64,000 nt of DNA from an uncultured Acidimicrobiales bacterium (GCA_905480195.1 CAJQPN010000014.1:1-64000); one strand, 5' to 3'; positions 17,116-25,759 are shown, numbered from the stretch's first letter. The notes: generated by a model from the sequence alone, not told the origin. A program made the numbers and translations.

Positions 17116-18345
17116 GTGGACTTCGATGACACGCCTGAGGAAGCGGCGTGGCGAGTCGAATGTCGCGACTTTCTCGATGCCCACGCGTCGCGTCGTGATG
17201 GAGCGATCGACTGGTCGGCATCCCACTGGGCGATTCACCCCACGGTTGCAGAGGCCGAGGCTGCTCGGGTTGCCGCTGCGATGTGGCAGACGACGAAGTT
17301 CGAGGCTGGCTGGGCCGGGTTGAGCTGGCCGTGCGAGTTCGGTGGCCGTGGGATGTCCAGTCACTTCAACGCGATTTTCGCCGAGACGGAGGCTGCGTAT
17401 GACGTCCCGATCGGTGTCTATGCCCAGTCGATCGGCATGGCTGGTCCGACGATCATCGTCCACGGAAACGACGACCAAAAGGCTCGCTACCTCGAACCGA
17501 TGCTGCGAGGGATCGAGACGTGGTGTCAGCTCTTCAGTGAGCCCAACGCCGGCTCCGATCTTGCCGGGCTGCGCACGGCGGGCGTCATCGACGGTGACGA
17601 GATGATCGTCACCGGGCAGAAGGTGTGGACATCGAACGCGATCGAAGCGGCGCACGCCATGTTGCTCGTCCGGACCGATCCTGATGCCCCCAAGCATCGC
17701 GGCATCACCTATCTGCTCCTCGACATGACATTGCCAGGTATCGAGATCCGGCCGTTGCAGCAGATCGACGGTCGGGCCGAGTTCAACGAGGTTTTTCTCG
17801 ACGAGGTCCGCGTGCCGCTCGACTGTGTGCTCGGCGATGTCAATGCCGGTTGGGGACCGATTCTCACGACGCTTGCGAATGAACGACAAAGCATCGGTAC
17901 CGCTGGTCGTTTCGGGGTTGCCGACGTCGTGGAACTCGCACGCGCCTTCGAGGTCGCTCATCGCCCGACTGTGCGTCAGCAGCTCGCCCGGCTTGTCGAG
18001 ATGGAATCGACAATTCGCTATCTCTCGTACCGTGTGCGAACAGCCGCCAGTCGCGGCGAGCTGCCCGGTGCAGAGAGTTCGGTGCTGAAGCTCGCAGCCT
18101 CGCGTCGGCTCGAGCTGCAAGGCTCACTGGTCATGGAGATCATGGGTGGGGCTGCGATGCTTGCCGCAAGCGACGCTCACATGAACGGGTTCTGGCAGAA
18201 CGCAAGCTTCCTAGGCCAGTGGATGTCCCGTATCGGTGGCGGTACCGATGAGATCCAGCGAAACATCGTCGGTGAGAACGTCTTGGGACTTCCGCAAGAG
18301 CCCCGCCCCGACAAGGGTGTCGCATTTCGCGATATTCCGATCTGA
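17116..18345 (+). CDS. acyl-CoA dehydrogenase (FadE-like)
   Basis: 409 residues. CQLFSEPNAGSDLAGL near 137-152, GQKVWTSNA near 167 and IGGGTDEIQRNIVGENVLGLP at the C-terminus are typical. As in the first dehydrogenase of the window, the MCAD Glu position is Gly while a Glu at about 256 (LANERQS) sits where isovaleryl-CoA dehydrogenase has its base. GTG 17116 lies one base after the SDR stop. Probably supplies the enoyl-CoA for the neighbouring hydroxyacyl-CoA dehydrogenase pathway. Confidence 0.9.
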   Translation: MDFDDTPEEAAWRVECRDFLDAHASRRDGAIDWSASHWAIHPTVAEAEAARVAAAMWQTTKFEAGWAGLSWPCEFGGRGMSSHFNAIFAETEAAYDVPIGVYAQSIGMAGPTIIVHGNDDQKARYLEPMLRGIETWCQLFSEPNAGSDLAGLRTAGVIDGDEMIVTGQKVWTSNAIEAAHAMLLVRTDPDAPKHRGITYLLLDMTLPGIEIRPLQQIDGRAEFNEVFLDEVRVPLDCVLGDVNAGWGPILTTLANERQSIGTAGRFGVADVVELARAFEVAHRPTVRQQLARLVEMESTIRYLSYRVRTAASRGELPGAESSVLKLAASRRLELQGSLVMEIMGGAAMLAASDAHMNGFWQNASFLGQWMSRIGGGTDEIQRNIVGENVLGLPQEPRPDKGVAFRDIPI

Positions 18346-18412
18346 TCGTGTAACGCCGCGCGGTTGATCGAGGTCTGATCGGGCGGATCAATCTCCCTCC
18401 AGGGGTCTGCCC

Positions 18413-18440
18413 GATGCCCGCCCGATCAGGGGCGGGCATC
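18413..18440. terminator. GC-rich hairpin between convergent genes
   Basis: GATGCCCGCCC (18413-18423) pairs perfectly with GGGCGGGCATC (18430-18440) around a 6-nt loop. It lies between the dehydrogenase stop and the end of the gntR gene, whose last codons it includes. There is no T-tract, so if it terminates it would act as an actinobacterial GC-hairpin terminator for both strands. Confidence 0.5.
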
Positions 18441-18881
18441 GGCGCGCTGGGCGTCGATCACGGCAGAGGCGACGTCGGCATCGGCGACCCCCAGCTGCCG
18501 CATGTCGAACACGAAGTGCGCTGCTGCAGCGTGCAGCCGTTCCCGGCGTTCGCGGAGTGGCTCACTGTGGGGTGGTTCGTCGGCGACGAATGTGCCCGCT
18601 CGGCCGCGGGTCACCACGGTGCCGTCGCGTTCGAGCTCACGGTACGAGCGGGCGACGGTGCCAGGCGCGAGTCGTAGCTGGTGGGCGAGGTCGCGCACGG
18701 TGGGGAGCCGGTCGGCTGGAGAAAGACGGCCGACTGCGACCATCACGGAAAGTTGGGCACGGAGTTGTTCGAAACGGGGAACTCCGCTTCTGGGGTCGAG
18801 GCGGATGACGAGCCGGCGAGGTTCACCGGCTCGGTCCGTGTACTCGATGACAGGATTGAGAGCGATATCTGACGGGCGCAT
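18426..18881 (-). CDS. GntR family transcriptional regulator (YtrA-like)
   Basis: 151 residues: a winged helix-turn-helix at about 32-100 (PRFEQLRAQL...LPTVRDLAHQLRLAPGTVARSYRELERDG) followed by only about 50 residues, as in short YtrA-type GntR proteins that lack a large effector domain. ATG 18881 is chosen because a TACAAT -10 element ends exactly 7 nt upstream with TTGATC at 16-bp spacing, giving a leaderless mRNA; ATG 18890 and an upstream extension are less likely. A perfect palindrome within its promoter suggests autoregulation. Divergent from glnB. Confidence 0.88.
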   Translation of the reverse strand: MRPSDIALNPVIEYTDRAGEPRRLVIRLDPRSGVPRFEQLRAQLSVMVAVGRLSPADRLPTVRDLAHQLRLAPGTVARSYRELERDGTVVTRGRAGTFVADEPPHSEPLRERRERLHAAAAHFVFDMRQLGVADADVASAVIDAQRADARP

Positions 18882-18888
18882 TGAGGAC

Positions 18889-18916
18889 ATTGTATTGATA
18901 CAAAGCACAGGATCAA
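18889..18916 (-). promoter_or_regulatory. gntR promoter (leaderless)
   Basis: On the minus strand TTGATC (18916-18911) and TACAAT (18894-18889) are separated by 16 nt, and the -10 ends 7 nt before ATG 18881. This is the best-matched sigma-A-type promoter in the window. Confidence 0.65.
18890..18903. promoter_or_regulatory. palindromic operator candidate TTGTAT-TG-ATACAA
   Basis: Perfect 6-bp inverted repeat with a 2-bp centre lying across the -10/spacer of the gntR promoter. GntR/YtrA proteins bind GT...AC palindromes, so autorepression is a reasonable inference. Confidence 0.5.
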
Positions 18917-18958
18917 GAGCCAGATGCCACAAAATCTTGCGAAAACCTGACACACTAG

Positions 18959-18992
18959 TTGACACATAAAGGGTTAGTTGTACATTGTGTAC
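18959..18992 (+). promoter_or_regulatory. glnB promoter with overlapping palindrome
   Basis: TTGACA (18959-18964) and TACATT (18981-18986) are spaced by 16 nt and point toward glnB. The -10 is embedded in a perfect palindrome GTACA-TTG-TGTAC (18980-18992), and the -35 lies in a TGACACA direct repeat (18948-18954, 18960-18966). The palindrome may be a second site for the divergent GntR protein. Confidence 0.55.
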
Positions 18993-19029
18993 CGCATTGG
19001 GCCGAGCTGGTCCGATGGATCAACATTGA

Positions 19030-19389
<360 letters not shown>

Positions 19390-19449
19390 TCGACCTGTGG
19401 CTTGGCGCCAGTTGCTCACGAGTGAGCTGCCCGGCGCCGACGAAACGGG

Positions 19450-20250
19450 GTGACTGCACCGCTTCCGCTGTCGTTGCTCGACGGTGCGGCGAAACGCCCT
19501 GTCGTCGACAGCTTGAGTGAGGCGTGGTGGACACCGTTCCTCCTGCTCGGAGTTGTCGTTGCTGTCGGCCTATGGATGCTGCCTTCGCTGGTGAAACACC
19601 GGGGCCGGGCGAAAAAAATCCGCAGGGTGGCAGTCGCCGCCGGTCACCGTTTTCAGGAGCAGGACGGCCCCGGGCTCGCCAATAATCGCTTTCGCCTCTT
19701 GGTCCCCGATCGTCGCTCGAGGTGGGTGGCGACCAACGTGGTCGCCGCCGACTACGGGTCAGTCTTCGTGCACGTCTTCGATGCCCGGACCTACACCGAA
19801 CATGAGGTCGATCAGCTGAAAGGTCGATCCAAGACCATCCGGCGTGGTCAGGGCCCGACCATTACCGCTGCGATCGTGCGCCTGCCGAGCAATGCGCCCC
19901 GAACGCTCATCACGCACGAAAATCTCGTCTCGAAGCTGTTTGTCACTGCGACGCGCCTCGACCTCGATGTCGAATCTGACCTGTTCAACACCTCGTACCA
20001 CGTGATCTCCGAGGACCGGCGTTTCGCCCGTGATCTTCTGGAAGCTCGCCTGATCGATTTGATCGTGCAGGGCGAGGGGCGAATGGCTTTTGAGTTCTTC
20101 GGTAATCGTCTGCTCGTCACTGCTCCGCTGCTCGAGCCCGAGCTCTTTCCTGGGCTCGCTGGGTACGTACAGCAATTTCCGGGCGTCGTCGGTGCGGTCC
20201 TCGGTGATCGTTGGCCCGACGCGAGCGGTATCGAGACCCGGCGCACCTGA
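19450..20250 (+). CDS. hypothetical single-pass membrane protein
   Basis: 266 residues. A membrane helix at about 27-45 follows a short N-terminus, then a cytoplasmic alpha/beta region with 'FNTSYHVISEDRRFARDLLEARLIDLI' and 'FEFFGNRLLVTAPLL', a pattern seen in uncharacterised membrane-anchored proteins of actinobacteria. GTG 19450 is taken; there is no strong Shine-Dalgarno. It follows glnB by 60 nt in the same direction. Function unknown. Confidence 0.7.
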   Translation: MTAPLPLSLLDGAAKRPVVDSLSEAWWTPFLLLGVVVAVGLWMLPSLVKHRGRAKKIRRVAVAAGHRFQEQDGPGLANNRFRLLVPDRRSRWVATNVVAADYGSVFVHVFDARTYTEHEVDQLKGRSKTIRRGQGPTITAAIVRLPSNAPRTLITHENLVSKLFVTATRLDLDVESDLFNTSYHVISEDRRFARDLLEARLIDLIVQGEGRMAFEFFGNRLLVTAPLLEPELFPGLAGYVQQFPGVVGAVLGDRWPDASGIETRRT

Positions 20251-20281
20251 GCCCGATCCGGTGTTCTAGTGTGAATCCACG

Positions 20282-20650
20282 ATGACTGCGATTTACCACA
20301 ACCCGCATTGAAACTCGTCTCAGAACGCCGTGGCGGTCGCCACGGAGAACGGCGTCGAGTTCGAAGAGATCCGCTACACGAAGAATCCTCCCGATGAGGC
20401 CACGCTGCGTGCACTGATTGCCAAGCTCGAGGATCCTGTCGAGAACCTTGTTCGCAAAGACAGCCAGTTCAAGAAGCTCGAACTGAACGAAGACGACTAT
20501 GTGGGAAACGTTGATGCAGTGGTCGAGGTGCTTCTGCGTTATCCCCGTCTGCTGCAGCGGCCGGTCATCGTCACCGCTGACAAAGCGATCATCGGGCGTC
20601 CGCTCGATGGTGTGAAGGCAAAGGACCGTCTGGCCGAGATCTTCAGCTGA
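20282..20650 (+). CDS. ArsC/Spx-family reductase with in-frame TGA at the catalytic Cys (putative selenoprotein)
   Basis: Read through TGA 20309-20311, the frame from ATG 20282 gives 122 residues: MTAIYHNPH-U-NSSQNAV..., a complete ArsC-family thioredoxin-fold protein. Position 10, where the family has its catalytic Cys (NPxCSxSR), is TGA. The three arsenate-binding Arg positions of E. coli ArsC have counterparts: Arg58 (NLVRKD), Arg93 (QRPVIV) and Arg106 (IGRPLDG). A perfect hairpin with GGTC loop follows (20328-20345). Selenocysteine insertion is the best explanation; a nonsense mutation in a Cys codon is the alternative. A naive call from GTG 20330 would lose the active site. A TAGTGT hexamer lies 9 nt before the ATG. 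The gene overlaps the convergent oxidoreductase gene by 8 bp. Confidence 0.8.
20328..20345 (+). promoter_or_regulatory. bacterial SECIS-like hairpin
   Basis: CCGTGGC (20328-20334) and GCCACGG (20339-20345) form a perfect 7-bp stem capped by a GGTC tetraloop (20335-20338). The loop begins 24 nt after the last base of the TGA. Bacterial SECIS elements sit directly downstream of the UGA, with a small apical loop that has G in its first positions; this one fits those rules and lies inside the coding sequence as required. Confidence 0.7.
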
Positions 20651-21653
20651 TGGTGGTGAGCACGTCTTTCATCTGACCGAGCGCCTCGTCGGAGGCGTTG
20701 TGCGTTGTGAGCGATAACCGATCGGCGACCGAGCCGTACTCCTCGTGGAGGCGGGTTGCACACTCCTGCGGTGTCCCGCGGACGGCGAGGAGGTCAAGCA
20801 CGTCGTCGTCGATCAACGATGCCATTTCGGACCAGCGACCGGCCTTGGTCATCTCGTTGAGCTCGGGTTGGAGGTCGCCGAGGCTGTGGTGGTCAAGCGT
20901 GCGTCGGTAGGCCGGTGTCGAGGCGTAGAACGCAAGGTTGTTGCGGATCGATTTCGACGAGTGCTCGAACTCCTCCTCGGTGAGGCTCGGCGAGCAGATA
21001 CAGCCGACGTTGAGCACGAGCGCCGAGCGGTCTCGGCCACCAGCGACGAGCCCCTCCTCAATGAGCGGCATCGTGACACTGTCGAGGAACGAACCCGTGT
21101 TGAACGGGTGGATGATGATGCCGTCGGCGTGGCGGGCCACCGCCTTGGTCATCTGGGGTCCCAGTGCCCCGGCCCAGATCGGTGGGGGTGCGATGCCATG
21201 GCCGAGTGATGGCGGCACGAAGGTCGGGACCATCAGGTCGAGGCGATGGAAGTCGGTTACGTGGTCGAGTGGCGTCCCGTCCGTCCAGTTCGCCCAGATC
21301 GCCCTCACGGCCAGGATCATGTCGGCCAGCCGACCCACGGGGCGATCCCACGTCGAGGAGTAGCGCCGCTCGATGTGTGCTCTCACTTGGGTTCCCAGGC
21401 CAAGCGCGAACCGTCCGTCGCACGCCCGCTGCAGATCCCAGGCCTGATACGCCAAATGCATCGGCGATCGTGGGAACGCGATCGCAACGTTGGTGTAGAG
21501 GTCGAGCCCGGCGCCCGCAGCGGCGACGAGCGGGAAGAACACGTCGCTGTTTCCCTCGAAGGTGAACGCCCCGTCGAGTCCGACGGCGGCTAGTGACCGA
21601 GCGCGTTCGGCCGCAGAAGCCAAATCTCCAGCCAGGCTGACGTCGATCTTCAT
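20643..21653 (-). CDS. LLM class F420-dependent oxidoreductase
   Basis: 336-residue luciferase-like barrel protein: GLDGAFTFEGNSDVFFPLVAAA, LDLYTNVAIAFPRSPMHLAYQAWDLQRACDGRFALGLGTQVRAHIERR and PPPIWAGALGPQMTKAVARHADGIIIHPF are characteristic of actinobacterial F420-dependent members. ATG 21653 is chosen: TACGGT ends 7 nt upstream (leaderless pattern); GTG 21662 is in frame but less likely. Divergent from the tetR gene. Substrate unknown. Confidence 0.87.
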   Translation of the reverse strand: MKIDVSLAGDLASAAERARSLAAVGLDGAFTFEGNSDVFFPLVAAAGAGLDLYTNVAIAFPRSPMHLAYQAWDLQRACDGRFALGLGTQVRAHIERRYSSTWDRPVGRLADMILAVRAIWANWTDGTPLDHVTDFHRLDLMVPTFVPPSLGHGIAPPPIWAGALGPQMTKAVARHADGIIIHPFNTGSFLDSVTMPLIEEGLVAGGRDRSALVLNVGCICSPSLTEEEFEHSSKSIRNNLAFYASTPAYRRTLDHHSLGDLQPELNEMTKAGRWSEMASLIDDDVLDLLAVRGTPQECATRLHEEYGSVADRLSLTTHNASDEALGQMKDVLTTIS

Positions 21654-21840
21654 GATCGGCACCGTATCGGTGAGCTGTTCGAGGTGACCAACGCCGCGAT
21701 GCGTCGGGGTTGTCAGAAATTGTGATTCAGCGTCGGGAAGTCAACGCCGATGAGAACGTATGCGGTGGTTCCCTCGTGCTTCGAACTCGACAATGGAGGA
21801 CCTGCAACGACTCGTGGAGCAGCAGACGAGCCTGGCTGCC

Positions 21841-21868
21841 TTGGGCCGCGTCGCTCGCAAAGTACCCT
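21841..21868 (+). promoter_or_regulatory. tetR promoter candidate (leaderless)
   Basis: TTGGGC (21841-21846) and TACCCT (21863-21868) are spaced by 16 nt; the -10 ends 6 nt before ATG 21875, leaving no room for a Shine-Dalgarno leader. Confidence 0.45.
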
Positions 21869-21874
21869 CGGGAG

Positions 21875-22459
21875 ATGTCTACTGCCCGCCGTCTCACTGA
21901 TCGACAGGCCGAGCGGCGAGATGGGGTGCTCCGGGCTGCGATCGAGTTGGCGGCACAGGGCGGTTACGAGGGCGTACAAATGCGGGCGGTGGCGGAACGA
22001 GCAGACGTCGCGATCGGCACCGTCTACCACTACTTCTCGTCGAAGGATCATCTGCTGGCCGAGTCGCTGAGCGAGTGGCTTGACACGTTTCGGCGTGGGG
22101 TCGAAGCCAATCCGGTGAACGGCACCACAACGCTCGATCGGGTGCTTGATCTCTTGCGCCGCACGATCGACGGTATGGGTGCGCATCCGAATGTCACCGC
22201 TGCGCTGATCAGTGGCTTCGTTGCCGAAGGCGAGGAGGTCGCTGCGTGCCAAGAAGCGCTGCACGTCACCTTCGCCGCCCTGCTTGGCACTGCCTTCCCC
22301 CCTGACTTCCCGGCTGATGACCAGGCCCGGATCATCCGTTCGCTTGAGCATGTCTGGTTCTCCGCGTTGATCGGCTGGAAGAACGACTGGCTCACCTATG
22401 AACGAGCCAGCGGAGACCTCGAAGACGCAGCGCGAATGCTCCTCGCCGGTCGGTCCTGA
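21875..22459 (+). CDS. TetR family regulator (KstR-like)
   Basis: 194 residues. The N-terminal helix-turn-helix GGYEGVQMRAVAERADVAIGTVYHYFSSKDHLLAESL closely follows the KstR type, repressors of sterol/fatty-acid catabolism that respond to acyl-CoA. The C-terminal ligand domain is all-helical. ATG 21875 is favoured by the leaderless promoter. It is followed 60 nt downstream by the DUF35-thiolase trio, its most likely target. Confidence 0.88.
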   Translation: MSTARRLTDRQAERRDGVLRAAIELAAQGGYEGVQMRAVAERADVAIGTVYHYFSSKDHLLAESLSEWLDTFRRGVEANPVNGTTTLDRVLDLLRRTIDGMGAHPNVTAALISGFVAEGEEVAACQEALHVTFAALLGTAFPPDFPADDQARIIRSLEHVWFSALIGWKNDWLTYERASGDLEDAARMLLAGRS

Positions 22460-22519
22460 CAATTCGTCAGGTTTGAGCTTGGCCACTACGGTCGGCCGCA
22501 ACCGCCGCTGGGAGGGACG

Positions 22520-23512
22520 TTGTCAGACGAAGTGCTCACTGCACCGTTGGTGCTCGAATATCCGTTCACCCGCACGACGGGTCCCGTGATCGGGGCCTTC
22601 CTCACCGGACTGCGCGAAGGCGTGGTACTCGGGGTGAAGCGCACCGATGGTTCCGTCATGTGCCCACCGCTCGAATACGACCCGATCACATCTGAGTCGC
22701 TAAGCGAATTGGTTCCGGTGAGCACGGTGGGCACCGTGCAGACGTGGACGTGGAACGGTGATCCCCGACCGCAGCAACCGTTCTCGCAACCCTTCGCCTG
22801 GGCGATGATCACACTCGACGGAGCTGATACACCGATGCTGCACGGCGTGATGGTCGATGGTCCCGACCAGATGACCACCGGCATGCGCGTCGAGTTGGTC
22901 TGGCGCGCCGAACGCGAAGGCCACATCACCGATATTGCCGGATTCTTGCCGGCGGTCGATTCCGCCACCGGCGAGCCCGGGGCGCTGCCCGAAGGTGTGG
23001 AGGAGGTGCGGTCTGTTCGCACACCGATCCGGATGGAGTACACCTATACGCCAGGTCGGGCGCTCTCGCAGTACCTACGGGCGATGAAGGACAAGCGGAT
23101 TCTTGGCGACCAGTGCCCCGACACTGGGCAGGTGTTCGTGCCGCCTCGGGGTGTCAGTTCGATCGCCGGTAAGTCGACGTTGCCGGATCTCGTGGAACTT
23201 CCCGACACCGGCTACATCGAGTCGTTCAACATCACCCGGGTCCCGATCAAGATGCGTCCCGACCTGACCCCGCCTTACGTCTCGGCATGGATCGTGCTCG
23301 ATGGCGCGTCAGTCGGCTTCATGGGTCTCGGCATGAACGTCGAACCCGAAGAGGTCCGAGTCGGCATGCGGGTGCGCGCTGTCTGGAAGCCCGATGACGA
23401 ACTCGAGATGAGCGCTCAGAACATCCTCGGGTGGGAACCAACCGGCGAAGCCGACGAGGTGATCGACGACTACTCGAGGGTTGGTCGACCCCAGCGGGAG
23501 GGTGCGTCATGA
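22520..23512 (+). CDS. DUF35 OB-fold (acyl-CoA-associated) protein, duplicated
   Basis: 330 residues with two consecutive DUF35-type OB-fold units (about 1-165 and 166-330); each ends in a GMRV(E/R)(L/A)VW strand. DUF35 proteins bind acyl-CoA and partner with thiolase-like enzymes such as Ltp2 in sterol side-chain cleavage. Most zinc-ribbon cysteines are missing: only single Cys residues remain (MCPP; GDQCPDTG), so the zinc site is probably degenerate. TTG 22520 is preceded by a GGGAGG tract. The stop overlaps the next gene by 4 nt. Confidence 0.85.
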   Translation: MSDEVLTAPLVLEYPFTRTTGPVIGAFLTGLREGVVLGVKRTDGSVMCPPLEYDPITSESLSELVPVSTVGTVQTWTWNGDPRPQQPFSQPFAWAMITLDGADTPMLHGVMVDGPDQMTTGMRVELVWRAEREGHITDIAGFLPAVDSATGEPGALPEGVEEVRSVRTPIRMEYTYTPGRALSQYLRAMKDKRILGDQCPDTGQVFVPPRGVSSIAGKSTLPDLVELPDTGYIESFNITRVPIKMRPDLTPPYVSAWIVLDGASVGFMGLGMNVEPEEVRVGMRVRAVWKPDDELEMSAQNILGWEPTGEADEVIDDYSRVGRPQREGAS

Positions 23513-24561
23513 GAGATGTTGCCGTGGTCGCGTTCGCTCAGCGCCAAGAGTCGAAGATCAACACCGAGTCCGAAGTCGAGTTCATGGTGCCGCTCATGAA
23601 CGAGGCAAAGGACGCTGTCGGGCTCACCCAACAGCAGATCGGATTCACCTGCTCCGGTTCGTCGGATTTCCTCGCCGGTCAGGCGTTCTCGTTCGTCATG
23701 ACGATCGACGGCACTGGCCCGGTTCCACCGATCAGCGAGAGTCACGTGGAACAAGATGGCGCGTGGGCGTTGTACGAGGCTTGGGTCAAGCTGCAGTGCG
23801 GCGAGGTCGACACGGCCCTGGTCTACAGCTACGGCAAGTCGTCACCGGGTTCGCTGCGCGACGTGCTCGCCACCCAGATGGATCCGTACTATGTCGCCCC
23901 GCTGTGGCCCGACGCGTTCGCAATCGAGGCGTTGGCAGCTCGCCTGCTACTCGAGCGAGGCGTGGTCAGTGAACAGCAGTTGGCCGAGATCGCAAGCAGG
24001 TCGCGTGAGCACGCAGCGTCGAATCCACATGCGATCCGGAAGACACCGAAGTCGGTGGCTGACATTCTCGCCGAAGACTACGCAATGGCGCCGTTGCGGC
24101 CCTCCGACCTGCCTGCCTCGGCTGACGGCGGGGCGGTCGTCGTGCTCGCTGCCGGCGCGAGGGCGCAGGAACTCTGCGAACGACCCGCGTGGATTCGCGG
24201 CATCGACCACCGATCCGATGCGCACACGTTGGGGGTGCGCAATCTCACGCAGTCGATGTCGGCCCGAATCGCAGCAGAAAAAGCGGGTGTCGGCACCGAC
24301 AAGATCGACATCGCAGAGCTTCATGCACCGTTCTCCACGAGTGAAGCCGTACTCACGACCGCGCTCGGTCTTGGCGACGACACCGTGATCAACCCGTCGG
24401 GAGGCGCACAGGCTGCCCACACAATGATGGCATCGGGTCTCATCCGAATCGGCGAAGCCGCACAACGCATCAGCCGTGGCGATGCCGATCGGGCGGTGGC
24501 CACCGCCACCTCCGGCCCCTGCTTGCAGCAGAACCTCGTCGCTGTTTTGGAGGGGGAGTAA
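23509..24561 (+). CDS. thiolase-like (SCP2/lipid-transfer type) protein
   Basis: 350 residues of the SCP2-thiolase/lipid-transfer branch. The fold motifs are present (ADGGAVVVLAAG, IDIAELHAPFSTSEAV, INPSGGAQAAHTMMASG) but the segment where thiolases carry the nucleophilic Cys reads ISESHVEQDGAWAL, without Cys. Such proteins can act as retro-aldolases (as Ltp2 does with a DUF35 partner) rather than as thiolases. Translationally coupled to the DUF35 gene (ATGA overlap) and 2 nt before its paralogue. Confidence 0.82.
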   Translation: MRDVAVVAFAQRQESKINTESEVEFMVPLMNEAKDAVGLTQQQIGFTCSGSSDFLAGQAFSFVMTIDGTGPVPPISESHVEQDGAWALYEAWVKLQCGEVDTALVYSYGKSSPGSLRDVLATQMDPYYVAPLWPDAFAIEALAARLLLERGVVSEQQLAEIASRSREHAASNPHAIRKTPKSVADILAEDYAMAPLRPSDLPASADGGAVVVLAAGARAQELCERPAWIRGIDHRSDAHTLGVRNLTQSMSARIAAEKAGVGTDKIDIAELHAPFSTSEAVLTTALGLGDDTVINPSGGAQAAHTMMASGLIRIGEAAQRISRGDADRAVATATSGPCLQQNLVAVLEGE

Positions 24562-24563
24562 CC

Positions 24564-25721
24564 ATGGGCAAGCAGAAGGCAGCTGTCCTCGGTGTCGGTC
24601 AGACCAAGTACGACACGACGTATCCAGGCTCGATGGCCGGAATGTTGCGCGAAGCGGCCACCAATGCGCTCCAGATGTCTGGAACGTGTTGGGACGATAT
24701 CGATGCAGTGATCATGGGCAAGGCGCCCGACTTCTTCGAAGGCGTCATGATGCCCGAGGTATATCTCGCCGAGGCTCTCGGGTGTGTCGGCAAGCCGATC
24801 ATGCGGGTGCATACCGCCGGTTCGGTCGGTGGATCTACGGCATGCGTGGCGACGTCGATGATCCAATCGGGAGTGCATGAAACGGTGCTCACGATTGGCT
24901 GGGAGAAACAGTCCGAGTCCAACGCGATGTGGGCGTTGTCCTTGCCGCAACCCTTTGCGACGTCGGTGAACGCCGGTGCAGGCGGGTATTTCAGTCCAAT
25001 CATCCGTCGCTACATGATGATGACCCAGGCGCCCGAGTTGATCGGTTGCATGGTGGCCCTGAAGGACCGTAGGCACGCGCTCGACAATCCCTACGCCCAT
25101 CTCCACCAGCCTGACCTCACGTTCGAGCAGGTGGTCGAGTCGCCGATGCTGTGGGACCCGATCCGCTACAGCGAGACCTGCCCGTCCTCCGATGGGGCGT
25201 GCGCCATCGTCCTCGGGAGCGAGAAGGTCGCCGAAGCCCACACCGGCCCGGTCGCGTGGATCAAGGGGATCGCAATGCGGTCCGAGTCGGGGTCGTTCGG
25301 CGGCCGCAACATGGTGTCACCGGCCGCGTCCGAAGCGTGTGCGAACGACGTGTTCGCCCAGGCCGGCATCCACGACCGCCGCAAGGAGATCGATGCGGTC
25401 GAGATGTACGTGCCGTTCTCTTGGTACGAGCCGATGTGGCTCGAGTCGCTCGGGTTCGCGGAGAAAGGCGAAGGTTGGCGCATGGTCGAGAGCGGCGCCA
25501 CGTCGATCGATGGTGGTGATCTACCGGTCAACTGTTCCGGAGGTGTGTTGTCGTCGAACCCCATCGGAGCGTCGGGCATGATCCGGTTCGGTGAGGCTGC
25601 ACTGCAGGTCATGGGTTTGGCCGGCGACCATCAAGTCGACGGGGCCAAGACCGCAGTGGGCCACGCCTACGGCGGTGCAGCCCAGTACTACGCCATGTGG
25701 GTGGTCGGCTCCGAGAAGTAG
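24564..25721 (+). CDS. thiolase family (lipid-transfer type) protein
   Basis: 385 residues, homologous to the preceding protein and probably its partner. At the nucleophile segment it has VHTAGSVGGSTA (82-93), again without the usual Cys. Late motifs IDAVEMYVPFSWYEPMW and NCSGGVLSSNPIGASGMIRFGEAALQVMG correspond to the thiolase C-terminal half. With DUF35 it likely forms an acyl-CoA-processing complex under the KstR-like regulator. The true reaction cannot be read from sequence. Confidence 0.85.
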   Translation: MGKQKAAVLGVGQTKYDTTYPGSMAGMLREAATNALQMSGTCWDDIDAVIMGKAPDFFEGVMMPEVYLAEALGCVGKPIMRVHTAGSVGGSTACVATSMIQSGVHETVLTIGWEKQSESNAMWALSLPQPFATSVNAGAGGYFSPIIRRYMMMTQAPELIGCMVALKDRRHALDNPYAHLHQPDLTFEQVVESPMLWDPIRYSETCPSSDGACAIVLGSEKVAEAHTGPVAWIKGIAMRSESGSFGGRNMVSPAASEACANDVFAQAGIHDRRKEIDAVEMYVPFSWYEPMWLESLGFAEKGEGWRMVESGATSIDGGDLPVNCSGGVLSSNPIGASGMIRFGEAALQVMGLAGDHQVDGAKTAVGHAYGGAAQYYAMWVVGSEK

Positions 25722-25759
25722 TGCGGGCGGGTTCGGTTCGGGCATGTCACGCTGGACCG

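Noticed and set aside
16975-18120. 381-codon frame antisense to the acyl-CoA dehydrogenase.
   Set aside because: Antisense shadow without protein-like features.
21793-21900. 35-residue frame MEDLQRLVEQQTSLAALGRVARK... overlapping the tetR start.
   Set aside because: Codon bias is fair but there is no Shine-Dalgarno, and it covers the tetR promoter; kept only as a remote possibility.
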